A stretch of 44,137 nucleotides of DNA from DASQFD01 sp035633255 (GTDB lineage: Bacteria > Actinomycetota > Actinomycetes > Actinomycetales > Dermatophilaceae). Below, one piece after another: positions 1 to 7,135 of the stretch. Each line of letters opens with the position of its first letter. Position 1 is the stretch's first letter. A program made the translations under genes and the position numbers. The notes below the pieces were generated by a model, which saw only the letters and a list, made by a program, of their open reading frames with translations, had not been told where the DNA came from and searched no databases. The stretch lies in NCBI GenBank assembly GCA_035633255.1, contig DASQFD010000085.1, positions 1-44,137 on the forward strand, in the 5' to 3' direction.

Positions 1-323
1 TGGCTGCGGGCGGCGGCGATGGCGCGCAGGCTCTCGGCCACCTGCTCCCCGCGGGCCTCGGCCATCTCGACCAGGGCACGCGCGGCGTCGCGCTGGGCCC
101 GCGTGACGAGGACCGGTCGGGAGCCCGCAGGTGCCCCCACGGCCGCGCCGTTTGGGCGGACCGCGCGAGAGGGCCCCGGCTCGACCTGGGGCGGAGCCGC
201 GGCCGCGATCAGGCGGACGCTGTCCGCCACGGGTTCACCGCGCTCCTCGGCGAGTTCGACGAGGAGGCGGGCGGCGTTGCGCTGGGCGCGCGTCACCCGC
301 ACCGGCCGCACCGGGTCAGCCAT
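1..323 (-). CDS. partial protein with duplicated helical repeat (window edge)
   Basis: I do not recognise this protein. An ATG at 323-321 opens a frame that stays open to the first base of the window, giving 107 residues and no stop, so the C-terminus is missing. Its start lies inside the end of the upstream membrane-protein gene (8-nt overlap, 316-323), which implies translational coupling. Residues 6-42 and 69-104 are two copies of one unit. They share the core VTRAQR-x-AAR-x-LVE, then AE-x-RGE, then VA-x-S-x-R-x-IAAA, and are separated by a Pro/Gly/Ala-rich linker. Each unit looks like two short amphipathic helices rich in Arg and Glu. There is no signal peptide or membrane segment. The gene is the last of a minus-strand unit with a DinB-like isomerase and a one-TM protein. 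A protein- or nucleic-acid-binding repeat is possible, but that is inference. Confidence 0.72.
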   Translation of the reverse strand, partial: MADPVRPVRVTRAQRNAARLLVELAEERGEPVADSVRLIAAAAPPQVEPGPSRAVRPNGAAVGAPAGSRPVLVTRAQRDAARALVEMAEARGEQVAESLRAIAAARS

Positions 324-822
324 GGCGGTCCTCCTCCTGCTCCCGCAAGGGTACGTCCCCGGGCGGGGCGCTGTCAGCGGCGGCGGGCGGGGCGCTGTCA
401 GCGGCGGCGGGCGGGCCGGCGCGCGCCTCGACCGTCTCGACCGTCTCGACCGACTGGACCGTCTCGACCGTCTGGAGCACCGGACCGCCGCGCTCCTCCA
501 CGGCCTCCTGCGGCGCCTCCACCACGGTGTCGAGGGCTGCCTGGACGAAGACCTTCTCGCACGGGCCGAGGAGGTCGGTGCGGGCCAGCGCCCGAAGCTC
601 CGAGACACCGAGGTCCGCGACCCGCGGGTCGTCCCTGACGGCGAGCTCCGCAGCCCACCGCAGGTTGCGCATCACCTCCTCGCGACGGGACCGTCTCTCC
701 AGCTCCTCGTCGCCGCGACGCGCCACCCGCTGCCCGATCACCGAGCCGAGGAAGGCGAGCAGGGCGGTGCCCAGCCCCACTAGGAGCACCGCCCAGAGCG
801 GCAGCTCGGTGGAGGAGGTCAT
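316..822 (-). CDS. single-TM protein with low-complexity C-terminal repeats
   Basis: A hypothetical membrane protein of 168 residues. Residues 8-30 form one hydrophobic segment, followed by a highly basic and acidic stretch (RRGDEELERRSRREE) likely to be cytoplasmic and helical. The C-terminal third is low complexity: a VET/TV tripeptide-like run encoded by 9-bp repeats near 428-475, then a twice-repeated PPAAADSA unit encoded by a perfect 24-bp tandem duplication (361-384 and 385-408). The ATG at 822-820 overlaps the stop of the upstream DinB-like gene by 4 bp (ATGA). Its own end overlaps the next gene by 8 nt. The overlaps argue that the three genes are co-translated. No enzymatic motif is visible and no function is proposed. 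Confidence 0.72.
   Translation of the reverse strand: MTSSTELPLWAVLLVGLGTALLAFLGSVIGQRVARRGDEELERRSRREEVMRNLRWAAELAVRDDPRVADLGVSELRALARTDLLGPCEKVFVQAALDTVVEAPQEAVEERGGPVLQTVETVQSVETVETVEARAGPPAAADSAPPAAADSAPPGDVPLREQEEDRHG
361..408. repeat. 24-bp tandem duplication inside CDS
   Basis: Two perfect, adjacent 24-bp copies (361-384, 385-408) of a GC-only-rich unit containing GCGCTGTCAGC. They lie in frame in the one-TM protein gene and encode the repeated PPAAADSA-type segment. A copy change would add or remove eight residues without a frameshift. Confidence 0.85.
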
Positions 823-1514
823 GCCGGAAAGGTAGTGCGGCCTCCGGACACCCGCTCACTTCGCCGTTCGGAGTGCGGCGTGCTCAGGCGCAGCACGCTG
901 AAGCCGTCCGGGAGCCGCTCCCGGCCGGTCACCGCGAGCAGCAGCGGCCCCGCGCGGTCTCCGGCCACGGCGAGGTCGGCCACCAGCCGCAGCGCCTCGG
1001 CCGCCGGCCCGGCAGGCGGGTCCGGCTCGGCGTCCACGGCCCGCGCGAGGTCGCAGGTGTGCGCCACCAGCTCGAAGGTCCTCGTGGGCAGGTAGTCGGC
1101 CAGTCGCATCCCGCCCGCCGCCGTGGTCAGCAGCTCCTCGCCTCGGCACTCGCCCACCCGTCGCAGCACCCGCTCGGCGATCTCGGCGACCGCCCCCGCC
1201 GGGTCCGAACCGAGCGCCGCACCGGCGGCCCGGCCTCGCTCCTCGACCGCCGGGTCGTCGACCACGGCGGCGGTGAGCCGGAAGTAGGCCGCCGTGGTGT
1301 CCGCGTCGACCGACGTGGCCGGGACGTCGAGGTACGCCTCCACCGTCAGCAGCGACCGGCTGGTGTGCCCGACGAGGTCTCGCACGCTCCACGAGCCGAG
1401 CCCCCCGGCCTCCCAACGGTCACCCACCCGCGCGGTCACCGTGACGAACCACCCGGCCGCGTCCCGGAACGCCTCGAGGGACCGCCCCCAGCTCACCTCG
1501 TCGACGATCGCCAT
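819..1514 (-). CDS. DinB/maleylpyruvate isomerase (MDMPI) family protein
   Basis: A 231-residue protein with the fold signature of the mycothiol-dependent maleylpyruvate isomerase N-terminal domain. An N-terminal W-S-V-R-D-L-V-G-H segment ends at His50, and a later T-F-E-L-V-A-H-T-C-D-L segment carries Glu148, His152 and Asp155. In this family the histidines form a divalent-metal site in a four-helix DinB-like bundle, and several members act with mycothiol, the actinobacterial thiol. The substrate cannot be told from sequence. I chose the ATG at 1514. A GTG at 1550 would add 12 residues without family-like sequence. It is first in a minus-strand unit and is followed by a 4-bp ATGA overlap with a one-TM protein gene. 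Confidence 0.8.
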   Translation of the reverse strand: MAIVDEVSWGRSLEAFRDAAGWFVTVTARVGDRWEAGGLGSWSVRDLVGHTSRSLLTVEAYLDVPATSVDADTTAAYFRLTAAVVDDPAVEERGRAAGAALGSDPAGAVAEIAERVLRRVGECRGEELLTTAAGGMRLADYLPTRTFELVAHTCDLARAVDAEPDPPAGPAAEALRLVADLAVAGDRAGPLLLAVTGRERLPDGFSVLRLSTPHSERRSERVSGGRTTFPA

Positions 1515-1571
1515 GAGCGGGAGGGTATGCCGGGTGCCGAGCCCCCGCACGCCGCGGCTCGTGCGCCCTGC

Positions 1572-1637
1572 GGGTCGAGTGCGCAGGACACGCCGACGAG
1601 ACGGCTCGCGCGTCGGCGTGTCCTGCGATCTCGACCC
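1572..1637. repeat. dispersed palindrome, copy A (terminator-like)
   Basis: A perfect 16-bp inverted repeat (1583-1598 with 1611-1626) around a 12-nt loop. It is extended by outer 8-bp arms (1572-1579 GGGTCGAG with 1630-1637 CTCGACCC) across symmetric 3-nt internal loops. It starts 12 nt past the stop of the PPOX-fold gene (minus strand), so it can serve as that operon's terminator; there is no T-tract. The core GCAGGACACGCCGA and the right half recur at 12679-12756, so it belongs to a dispersed family rather than being a one-off terminator. Confidence 0.85.
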
Positions 1638-1649
1638 GGACGGCGGGCG

Positions 1650-2075
1650 CTACTCGGCCGGCGCGCGCTGCACGCTGCCGAGCACCCGGTCGACGACGAC
1701 CTCGACGACCACCCGCTGCGGGTTGGGGCGCGGCGGACGGTAGCGCACGGCATACCGGTCCTCGGCGTCCCGCACCGATGCCGGGTCCTCGCGCACCCGG
1801 GTGACACCCTCGAGAGCGAGCCAGCGGCGCCCGTCGACCTGGCACAGCACGGCCCGCCCGCCGCGCGCCGCGTTGCGGACCTTCACGCTCGACCGGCTCG
1901 CGATGACGCGGGCGACGCCCGCCTCGGCGTCCCAGGTGAAGCCCACGGGCACGACGTGCGGGCTCCCGTCGGCGCGCAGGGTGGACAGCGTCGCGAGGTG
2001 CCGCTCGCTCACGAAGGCCGACGCGGCGGCTGACAGCGCCACGGACAGCGCCACCCGCTCCCGCCCGGCCGCCAC
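1650..2075 (-). CDS. PPOX-fold F420/FMN-dependent oxidoreductase
   Basis: A 141-residue protein of the pyridoxamine 5'-phosphate oxidase-like split-barrel family (TIGR03618/Rv1155-like), which usually binds F420 or FMN. Visible family features are the N-terminal LATLSTLRADGSPHVVPVGF strand pair, the central VKVRNAARGGRAVL region and a C-terminal RYRPPRPNPQRVVVEV strand. The reductase substrate cannot be predicted. The GTG start at 2075 lies 1 nt after the stop of the FAD oxidoreductase; two further in-frame GTG codons a few residues downstream are alternatives. It is the last gene of the Lrp-aminotransferase-FAD operon and is followed at 12 nt by palindrome copy A. Its link to amine catabolism rests only on this position. 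Confidence 0.82.
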   Translation of the reverse strand: MAAGRERVALSVALSAAASAFVSERHLATLSTLRADGSPHVVPVGFTWDAEAGVARVIASRSSVKVRNAARGGRAVLCQVDGRRWLALEGVTRVREDPASVRDAEDRYAVRYRPPRPNPQRVVVEVVVDRVLGSVQRAPAE

Positions 2076-2076
2076 C

Positions 2077-3534
2077 TCAGTGCCCCGTCAGGGCCGAGAG
2101 CGCCCGCCCCAGTCGCGCCGGCCGGCCGGTCACGGCCTCCTCGCGGTCGGCGAGGCCGGCCAGCCGCAGGCCCGCGTTGACCCCGAGCCAGCGCAGCGGC
2201 TCCGGCTTCCACGAGGGCGAGCGGTGACCGACCCACGGCAGCTCGGTGATCGGGGTCCGGCGACCGAGCACCAGGTCGGCCAGGGTGCGGCCGGCGAGGT
2301 TCGTCGCGGCGACGCCGTCCCCGACGTAGCCGCCGGCCCACCCGGTCCGCGTGGCCGTGTCGTAGCCGACCGACGGGTGCCAGTCCCGGGCGATGCCGAG
2401 CGGACCGCCCCACGCGTGGGTGAACTCGACGCCGTCGAGCTGGGGGAGCAGGTCGAGCAGCGTCGCCCGGAGCGAGGCGAAGACCGTGTCGTCGTGGTCG
2501 AACTCCGGGCGCACCCGGGACCCGAAGTGGTAGGGCGCCCCGCGCCCGCCGAAGGCGATCCGGTCGTCGGTCGTGCGCTGCCCGTAGACGATGACGTGGC
2601 CGTGGTCGGCGAAGACCTCCCGGTCGGCCAGCCCGATCCGCCGCCAGCGGTCGGCGTCCAGCGGCTCGGTGGCCACCATGAGCGAGTAGACGGGCGCGAT
2701 CCGGCGCCGCAGTCCGGGAATGCGGGCGGTGAAGGCCTCCGTGGCCAGCACGACGTGGCGCCCGGCCACCCGCCGCCCGTCCTCGAGCACGACCTCGCCC
2801 TCGCCGACCGTCGCGACCGCCGCCCCCTCGACGATGCACCCGCCACGGGCGCTCACCGCCCGGGCGAGGCCGTCGACGAGGCGACGGGGGTGCACCCGGG
2901 CGCAGTTCGGGTTGAACGTCGCGCCGTCCACCCGCACCGCCGCCAGCCGCTCGCGCGCCTCGGCCGGAGCCAGCCAGAGCGTCCCGTCGTCCCACGCTGC
3001 TCCGGCGTCGGCGAGGGCCCGGGCCCGCTCGGCCTGCGCCGCCCCGCGGGCGAGCACCACCGTGCCGCCCTTGGTGAAGCCCGCGTCGACCCGCTCCTGC
3101 TCGCAGACCCGGCCCACCTCGTCCACCGTGTCGCGCAGCGCGGCCAGGTGGGCCGTCGCCGCCGCCGCGCCGTGCCGCCGGGCGACCCGCTCCGGCGGCA
3201 CCGGCCACAGCGCCGAGACCCAGCCGCCGTTGCGTCCGCTCGCCCCGAAGCCGACGTGCCGCGCCTCCAGGACCAGGACGTCCAGGGCCGGTTCCGCCCG
3301 CAGGAGGGAGTATGCCGTCCACAGCCCGGTCAGCCCGCCGCCGACGACGACGACGTCGGCCGACGCGGGCACCGGGGCTTCCGCGGGCACCGGTGCGGCC
3401 GCGGGGACGTCGTCCCACCACAGGGGTCGCAGCGGGCGCCCGGCGTCGGTGACGCCGTCAGGGGCGCCGCCCGGGGGGCCGCCCGGGGGGCCGCCCGGGG
3501 GGCCGCCCGGGGCGCCGTCGGCAGAGCGGCTCAG
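2077..3534 (-). CDS. FAD-dependent amine oxidoreductase (DAO family, PuuB/OrdL-like)
   Basis: A member of the D-amino-acid-oxidase (DAO) flavoprotein family that includes gamma-glutamylputrescine oxidase; it probably oxidises an amine or amino acid with FAD. The N-terminus has the LWWDD signature (residues 38-42) and then a dinucleotide-binding motif VVVVGGGLTGLWTA (about 61-74). Further on are SGRNGG-W, the NPNCARVHP segment and a C-terminal GYVGDGVAATNLAGR that closes the FAD site. The start is unusual: no ATG, GTG or TTG lies in frame between the aminotransferase stop and LWWDD. I call a CTG at 3534-3532 that overlaps the preceding TGA (CTGA), with GGAG 8 nt upstream, giving 485 residues. 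The next GTG, after LWWDD, would cut off conserved sequence. Residues 8-25 are Gly/Pro-rich, encoded by a 12-bp tandem repeat. Confidence 0.8.
   Translation of the reverse strand: MSRSADGAPGGPPGGPPGGPPGGAPDGVTDAGRPLRPLWWDDVPAAAPVPAEAPVPASADVVVVGGGLTGLWTAYSLLRAEPALDVLVLEARHVGFGASGRNGGWVSALWPVPPERVARRHGAAAATAHLAALRDTVDEVGRVCEQERVDAGFTKGGTVVLARGAAQAERARALADAGAAWDDGTLWLAPAEARERLAAVRVDGATFNPNCARVHPRRLVDGLARAVSARGGCIVEGAAVATVGEGEVVLEDGRRVAGRHVVLATEAFTARIPGLRRRIAPVYSLMVATEPLDADRWRRIGLADREVFADHGHVIVYGQRTTDDRIAFGGRGAPYHFGSRVRPEFDHDDTVFASLRATLLDLLPQLDGVEFTHAWGGPLGIARDWHPSVGYDTATRTGWAGGYVGDGVAATNLAGRTLADLVLGRRTPITELPWVGHRSPSWKPEPLRWLGVNAGLRLAGLADREEAVTGRPARLGRALSALTGH
3467..3512. repeat. 12-bp tandem repeat at the FAD gene N-terminus
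   Basis: Three perfect copies of CCGCCCGGGGGG (3467-3478, 3479-3490, 3491-3502) and a degenerate fourth. Each contains a run of six G. In the FAD gene they encode a GGPP-type linker between the start and the LWWDD motif. The G-runs are prone to slippage, and a frameshift here would separate the start from the enzyme. Confidence 0.9.
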
Positions 3535-4970
3535 AGGTGGTTCTCCGCCTCGGTGAGCACCGAGCGCAGGCGCCGCTCGATCTCGTCGAACTGCTCGGGC
3601 CCCATGATGAGCGGCGGCGCGAGCTGGACCACCGGGTCGCCCCGGTCGTCGGCGCGGCAGTACAGGCCGGAGTCGAAGAGCGCCTTGGACAGGAAGCCGC
3701 GCAGCAGCCGCTCGCTCTCCTCGTCGTCGAAGGTCTCCCGGGTCGCCTTGTCCTTGACCAGCTCGATGCCGTAGAAGTACCCGGCGCCGCGCACGTCGCC
3801 GACCAGCGGCAGGTCGAGCAGGCGCTCGAGGGCGGCGCGGAACGCGGGGGCGTGCTCCTTGACCCGGGCGTTGAGGCCCTCGCGCTCGAAGATGTCGAGG
3901 TTGGCCATCGCCGCCGCGCAGCTCACCGGGTGCCCGCCCCAGGTGTAGCCGTGCGGGAAGTAGGTGCTGCCCTTGCGGAACGGCTCGAAGAGCCGGTCGC
4001 TGGCGATCATCACCCCGAGCGGCGCGTAGCCGGAGGTGATGCCCTTGGCGGTGGTGATGATGTCCGGGACGTAGCCGAAGTCGTCGCAGGCGAACATCGA
4101 GCCGATCCGGCCGAAGGCGCAGATGGTCTCGTCGGAGACCAGCAGCACGTCGTACTCGTCGCAGATCTCGCGCACCCGGTCGAAGTAGCCGGGCGGGGGC
4201 GGGAAGCAGCCGCCGGAGTTCTGCACCGGCTCGAGGAAGACGGCGGCGACCGTCTCGGGGCCCTCGAACTCGATCGCCTCGGCGATCCGGTCGGCGGCCC
4301 AGCGCCCGAAGGCCTTCTCGTCGTCCCGCAGGTGCTCGGGGGCACGGTAGAGGTTGGTGTTCGGCACCTTGAAGCCACCCGGCACGAGGGGCTCGAACAT
4401 CGACTTGGCGGCCGGGATTCCGGTGATCGACAGAGCGCCCTGCGGGGTGCCGTGGTAGGCGACCGAGCGCGAGATGACCTTGTGCTTGGTCGGCTTCCCG
4501 GTGAGCTTGAAGTACTGCTTGGCCAGCTTCCAGGCGCTCTCGACGGCCTCGCCGCCACCGGTGGTGAAGAAGACCCGGTTCAGGTCCGCCGGGGCGTGGG
4601 CCGCCAGGCGCTCGGCGAGCTCGATGGCGCGCGGGTGCGCGTAGGACCAGAGCGGGAAGAACGCCAGCTCGGAGGCCTGCTTCGCCATCGCCTCCGCGAT
4701 CTCGCTGCGGCCGTGTCCGGCGTTGACGACGAAGAGCCCCGCGAGGCCGTCGATGTACTCGTTCCCGCGGTCGTCCCAGATCCTCCAGCCCTCGCCCTTG
4801 GTGATGATGGGGACGGAGTGGCCGAGCCCGCCCTCCTCGTGCTCCTCGAAGACCGAGTGGCGGGTGAAGTGCATCCACAGGTGGTCGCGGGCGGCGTCGG
4901 AGTAGAGCGCACCGGTCGGCGTGTGCCGGTCGGAGGCCGGCTCCCACACCTCGGACGGGAAGGTTGTCAT
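3531..4970 (-). CDS. class III (PLP) aminotransferase, putrescine/omega-amino acid type
   Basis: A 479-residue fold-type I pyridoxal-phosphate transaminase of class III. The phosphate-binding TTGGGEAVESA lies at 136-146, the pyridine-ring Asp at 280 in LLVSDETICAFGR and the Schiff-base Lys at 309 in TTAKGITSGYAPLG. Family members transfer amino groups from putrescine, GABA, beta-alanine or other omega-amines to pyruvate or 2-oxoglutarate. With an aminobutyraldehyde dehydrogenase, PotABCD and an SSADH nearby, putrescine and/or GABA are the likely donors (inference). The ATG at 4970 overlaps the Lrp stop by 4 bp (ATGA), and the stop overlaps the CTG start of the FAD gene. A longer in-frame extension from 5096 has no family-like sequence. 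Confidence 0.9.
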   Translation of the reverse strand: MTTFPSEVWEPASDRHTPTGALYSDAARDHLWMHFTRHSVFEEHEEGGLGHSVPIITKGEGWRIWDDRGNEYIDGLAGLFVVNAGHGRSEIAEAMAKQASELAFFPLWSYAHPRAIELAERLAAHAPADLNRVFFTTGGGEAVESAWKLAKQYFKLTGKPTKHKVISRSVAYHGTPQGALSITGIPAAKSMFEPLVPGGFKVPNTNLYRAPEHLRDDEKAFGRWAADRIAEAIEFEGPETVAAVFLEPVQNSGGCFPPPPGYFDRVREICDEYDVLLVSDETICAFGRIGSMFACDDFGYVPDIITTAKGITSGYAPLGVMIASDRLFEPFRKGSTYFPHGYTWGGHPVSCAAAMANLDIFEREGLNARVKEHAPAFRAALERLLDLPLVGDVRGAGYFYGIELVKDKATRETFDDEESERLLRGFLSKALFDSGLYCRADDRGDPVVQLAPPLIMGPEQFDEIERRLRSVLTEAENHL

Positions 4971-5440
4971 CGAGTACCCCAGTTGTAGTGCTGCTTGTTG
5001 AGCTTCAGGTAGACGAACGTCTCGGTCGCGGTGATCCCGGGAAGGGTCCGGATCCGCGTCGTGAGCAGGTCGAGCAGGTGGTCGTCGTCCTCGCACACGA
5101 CCTCGGCGAGCACGTCGAAGCTTCCCGCCGTCGTGACGACGTAGTCGACCTCGGGCATCGCCGCGAGGGCGTCACCCACGGCGAGCAGGTCGCCCTCGAC
5201 CTTCAGGCCGATCATCGCCTGCCGCCGGAAGCCCACCTGGAGCGGGTCGGTGACGGCGACGATCTGCATCACCCCGGCGTCGAGCAGGCGCTGCACCCGC
5301 TGCCGGACCGCCGCCTCGGAGAGGCCGACGGCCTTCGCGATGGCGGCGTAGGACTGCCGCCCGTCCTCCTGGAGCAGCTCGATGATCGCCTTCGCGATGT
5401 CGTCGAGCCGCACGTCGGCGGCGGAGGAAGCCCTGCTCAC
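4967..5440 (-). CDS. Lrp/AsnC-family transcriptional regulator
   Basis: A 157-residue regulator of normal Lrp/AsnC length. Residues 12-60 form the N-terminal helix-turn-helix (DDIAKAIIELLQEDGRQSY, then AAIAKAVGLSEAAVRQRVQR). Residues about 68-150 form the RAM/effector domain (GLKVEGD, then VVTTAGSFDVLAEVVCED). It opens the minus-strand aminotransferase operon and faces the aldehyde-dehydrogenase/pot genes across a 176-bp divergent region, so it probably controls both arms of the polyamine cluster, with an amine or amino acid as effector (inference). I chose the GTG at 5440; the frame is open further upstream, but that extension is not Lrp-like. Confidence 0.9.
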   Translation of the reverse strand: MSRASSAADVRLDDIAKAIIELLQEDGRQSYAAIAKAVGLSEAAVRQRVQRLLDAGVMQIVAVTDPLQVGFRRQAMIGLKVEGDLLAVGDALAAMPEVDYVVTTAGSFDVLAEVVCEDDDHLLDLLTTRIRTLPGITATETFVYLKLNKQHYNWGTR

Positions 5441-5616
5441 CCGGCCATGGTGGCGTCCGCCGACACCCCGACGCAAGTGCGGCGCGACGGATTCCGCAAG
5501 GGTGTCGCCCCGTAACAGCGATTTCACACACTGATACGCCGCTTCTCTGGCGGTTTCCTTGGCTGTCCGCTTAGAGTGCCCACGACCCAGCCAGACCGCG
5601 AAGGGGACGACCACCG
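5441..5616. promoter_or_regulatory. divergent control region between Lrp gene and aldehyde dehydrogenase
   Basis: A 176-bp gap between two outward-facing operons. It contains the most AT-rich stretch nearby (about 5510-5560, around GTAACAGCGATTTCACACAC), as expected for promoters and Lrp sites. A possible plus-strand -10 is TTAGAG at 5571-5576, and the dehydrogenase has a clear ribosome site AAGGGGA at 5601-5607, 9 nt before its GTG. No convincing -35 box or full operator palindrome was identified. Confidence 0.5.
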
Positions 5617-7062
5617 GTGAGCAGCACCCGCAGCCTGCGCAACTTCGTCGGCGGCGAGTACGTCGACGCCCGCTCCGACGCGACCACGGACATCGTCCAC
5701 CCCGCCACCGGGCGGGTCGTCGCGCGCGCGCCGGTCAGCGGAGCCGACGACGTCGACGCGGCCTACGCCGCCGCCTCCTCAGCCTTCCCCGAGTGGGGCC
5801 GGACCACCCCGGCGGAGCGGCAGTCGGCCCTGCTGAAGATCGCGGACGCCATCGAGGCGCGGTCCGACGAGCTGGTCCGGCTCGAGGCCGAGAACACCGG
5901 CAAGCCGCACGCGCTGACGGCGAGCGAGGAGGTCCCGCCGATGCTCGACCAGCTCCGGTTCTTCGCCGGGGCGGCGCGGGTGCTCGAGGGGCGGGCGGCG
6001 GGGGAGTACCTGCGCGGCCACACGTCGTGGGTCCGCCGCGAGCCGATCGGCGTCGTCGGCCAGGTGACCCCGTGGAACTACCCGATGATGATGGCCGTCT
6101 GGAAGATCGGCCCGGCCCTCGCGGCCGGCAACACCGTCGTGCTCAAGCCGAGCGACACCACGCCGGAGACCACCCTGCTGCTCGCGGAGATCGCCTCCGA
6201 GTTCCTCCCCCCGGGCACCCTCAACGTCCTCACCGGCGACCGCGACACCGGCCGGCTCCTCGTGGAGCACCCGACGCCCGCCCTGGTGGCCATCACCGGC
6301 TCGGTGCGCGCCGGCGCCGAGGTGGCGGCCAGCGCCGCGCCGCGGGTCAAGCGCGTCCACCTCGAGCTGGGTGGGAAGGCCCCCGTGGTGGTCTTCGACG
6401 ACGCGGACCTGGAGGCGGCCGTCGAGGGCATCGCCACGGCTGGCTACTTCAACGCCGGCCAGGACTGCACCGCCGCCACCCGCGTGCTCGCCGCCCCCGG
6501 CATCCACGACGACTTCGTCGCCGCCCTGGGCGAGTACGCGCGCACCGAGGCGAAGGTGGGTATGCCGGACGACGAGGACGCGCTCCTCGGTCCGGTCAAC
6601 AACGCGGGCCAGCTCGCCCGGGTGCAGGGCTTCCTGGAGCGGCTGCCCGACCACGCGAGCGTCGCCGCCGGTGGCTCGCGGGTGGCGGCGCTCGGGGACG
6701 GGTACTTCCTGCAGCCGACCGTCGTCGCAGGCGTCACCCAGGACGACGAGGTGATCCAGAACGAGATCTTCGGGCCGGTCATCACCGTGCAGCGCTTCTC
6801 CGACGAGGAGCAGGCGGTCGCCTGGGCCAACGGGGTCGACTACGGCCTCGCCTCCTCGGTGTGGACCAGGGACTTCGGGCGGGCCATGCGGATGTCCCGG
6901 GCGCTCGACTTCGGGTGCGTGTGGATCAACACCCACATCCCCCTCGTGGCCGAGATGCCGCACGGCGGCTTCAAGAGGTCGGGCTACGGCAAGGACCTGT
7001 CGATGTACGGGTTCGAGGACTACACCCGCATCAAGCACGTCATGGCCAACCTCGACAGCTGA
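5617..7062 (+). CDS. aminobutyraldehyde-type NAD-dependent aldehyde dehydrogenase
   Basis: A 481-residue aldehyde dehydrogenase with all catalytic residues: Asn154 in TPWNYPMM, Glu250 in ELGGKAP and the nucleophile Cys284 in NAGQDCTAATR. The overall pattern, including the C-terminal MPHGGFKRSGYGKDLSMYG, matches gamma-aminobutyraldehyde dehydrogenases (PatD/PuuC group), which oxidise 4-aminobutanal to GABA with NAD+. This fits the divergent aminotransferase, which would produce that aldehyde from putrescine. The GTG start has AAGGGGA 9 nt upstream. It is first in the plus-strand operon and is followed at 73 nt by the polyamine-binding lipoprotein. Betaine-aldehyde dehydrogenase activity cannot be excluded. 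Confidence 0.88.
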   Translation: MSSTRSLRNFVGGEYVDARSDATTDIVHPATGRVVARAPVSGADDVDAAYAAASSAFPEWGRTTPAERQSALLKIADAIEARSDELVRLEAENTGKPHALTASEEVPPMLDQLRFFAGAARVLEGRAAGEYLRGHTSWVRREPIGVVGQVTPWNYPMMMAVWKIGPALAAGNTVVLKPSDTTPETTLLLAEIASEFLPPGTLNVLTGDRDTGRLLVEHPTPALVAITGSVRAGAEVAASAAPRVKRVHLELGGKAPVVVFDDADLEAAVEGIATAGYFNAGQDCTAATRVLAAPGIHDDFVAALGEYARTEAKVGMPDDEDALLGPVNNAGQLARVQGFLERLPDHASVAAGGSRVAALGDGYFLQPTVVAGVTQDDEVIQNEIFGPVITVQRFSDEEQAVAWANGVDYGLASSVWTRDFGRAMRMSRALDFGCVWINTHIPLVAEMPHGGFKRSGYGKDLSMYGFEDYTRIKHVMANLDS

Positions 7063-7135
7063 CCCCCCCTCCGCCCTGGCGCCCCGCGCCGGCGCGGACC
7101 CTCGCACTGCACCCACCACCGGAAAAGGAGCGCAC

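Noticed and set aside
2077..4947. 956-residue frame fusing the FAD oxidoreductase to upstream sequence
   Set aside because: The upstream part is an out-of-frame shadow of the aminotransferase gene, which has intact catalytic motifs in its own frame.
7063..7135. Terminator between the aldehyde dehydrogenase and potD
   Set aside because: The GC-rich stretch can fold in several ways but none is clearly better; the genes probably share a transcript.
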